From Auanema rhodensis (taxonomy: Eukaryota > Nematoda > Chromadorea > Rhabditida > Rhabditidae): 64,000 bases of DNA. The stretch spans positions 149,864-213,863 of the forward strand of contig CAXKVF010000088.1 in assembly GCA_964057225.1 (NCBI GenBank). The letters run 5' to 3'. The notes under the pieces are model-generated. The model was not told the DNA's origin. It searched no databases and saw nothing but the letters and a program-made list of their open reading frames with translations. Positions 63,501 to 64,000 of this stretch are shown here, piece by piece. The position numbers and the translations under genes are program-made. Position 1 is the stretch's first letter. Every line of letters begins with the position of its first letter.

Positions 63501-64000
63501 CTAATATGGGACATGGGGAATCTAATTTTGAAACCGCATCTCTTTATCTTTCACGTGAAGCGAGTTACATACCAAGTGCACATCACGTGTACATTTAATT
63601 AGCATAAATTAAAGTTCACGTAAATTTCAAAGTCATGGTTACCATGAACCAATATCAATAAAAATTTGTTTTTAGACTAATATGGACATGGGGAATCTAA
63701 TTTGAAAACCGCATCTCTTTATCTTTCACGTGAAGCGAGTTACATACCAAGTGCACATCACGTGTACATTTAATTAGCATAAATTAAAGTTCACGTAAAT
63801 TTCAAAGTCATGGTTACCATGAACCAATATCAATAAAAATTTGTTTTTAGACTAATATGGACATGGGGAAATCTAATTTTGAAACCGCATCTCTTTTATC
63901 TTTCACGTGAAGCGAAGTTACATACCAAGTGCACATCACGTGTACATTTAATTAGCATAATTAAAGTTCACGTAAATTTCAAAAGTCATGGTTACCATGA

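Larger units (their letters stand above)
39304..64000 (+). repeat. 176-bp satellite array, right block (about 140 monomers)
   Basis: Same monomer and direction, entering at phase 76 and reaching phase 138 at the window end. The length equals 140 periods plus 63 bp, less a net 6 bp of indels. It is richer in variants than the middle block: GGGCAATC, CTTCATC, GTCGTGG with AATTCG, TAATGTTG, CAAATTTTG with AATCAGC and AATACAAATT, and later TAGCAAGTG with CATTAATT and GTTTATAGAC. These variants travel together, showing block amplification. No gene, tRNA or non-satellite insertion is seen. A 60-codon minus-strand opening at 43894-44076 exists only because one monomer carries ACAAATATGG. The array continues beyond the window. 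Confidence 0.99.

Noticed and set aside
1-64000. Telomeric repeats or rDNA linking the array to a chromosome end
   Set aside because: No short G-rich telomere-type repeat and no rRNA-like sequence was seen anywhere.

Overview
The window is eukaryotic, almost certainly from an invertebrate animal. It consists of one very long AT-rich satellite DNA array interrupted by two non-LTR retrotransposons. There is no host protein-coding gene, tRNA, rRNA or prokaryotic feature. The retroelements encode an AP-endonuclease plus reverse transcriptase of the Jockey-superfamily/CR1-like type. The species cannot be named from this sequence. The setting fits a centromeric, pericentromeric or subtelomeric heterochromatin block, but nothing in the bases decides between these.

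Layout: (1) 1-13478, about 76.6 head-to-tail copies of a 176-bp satellite monomer (56 G/C in the first monomer, about 32%). (2) 13479-18676, a minus-strand CR1-like element with 3' UTR, a complete ORF2 frame, a frameshifted ORF1, a 5' block of 27 short tandem repeats and a satellite-like filler at its 5' junction. (3) 18677-35369, exactly 95 monomer periods less 17 bp, once two 5-bp deletions are allowed for. (4) 35370-39303, a plus-strand relative of the first element, truncated at the 5' end inside ORF1. Ten 17-bp repeats made from ORF1 codons sit at the truncation point, and its long ORF2 frame has lost the expected start codon. (5) 39304-64000, about 140 more monomers. In total there are about 312 monomers, all in the same orientation, and the monomer phase resumes at both insertions.

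The satellite is not uniform. Linked point variants mark higher-order blocks of 2, 4, 5, 7, 8, 11, 13-15 and 26-27 monomers. They also define larger domains: a variant-rich family at about 0-7.3 kb reappears at about 40-51 kb, and between them lies a more homogeneous domain that holds both retroelements. Each monomer carries two perfect CACGTG sites and a third CACGTA site at 32-33 bp spacing, plus several short inverted repeats.

From about 61.77 kb to the end, single-base insertions and deletions, mostly at homopolymers, become suddenly common. That looks like unpolished long-read consensus near a contig end rather than biology. The retroelements are the only proteins encoded here: ORF1 would be the RNA-binding protein and ORF2 the endonuclease/reverse transcriptase for target-primed insertion.
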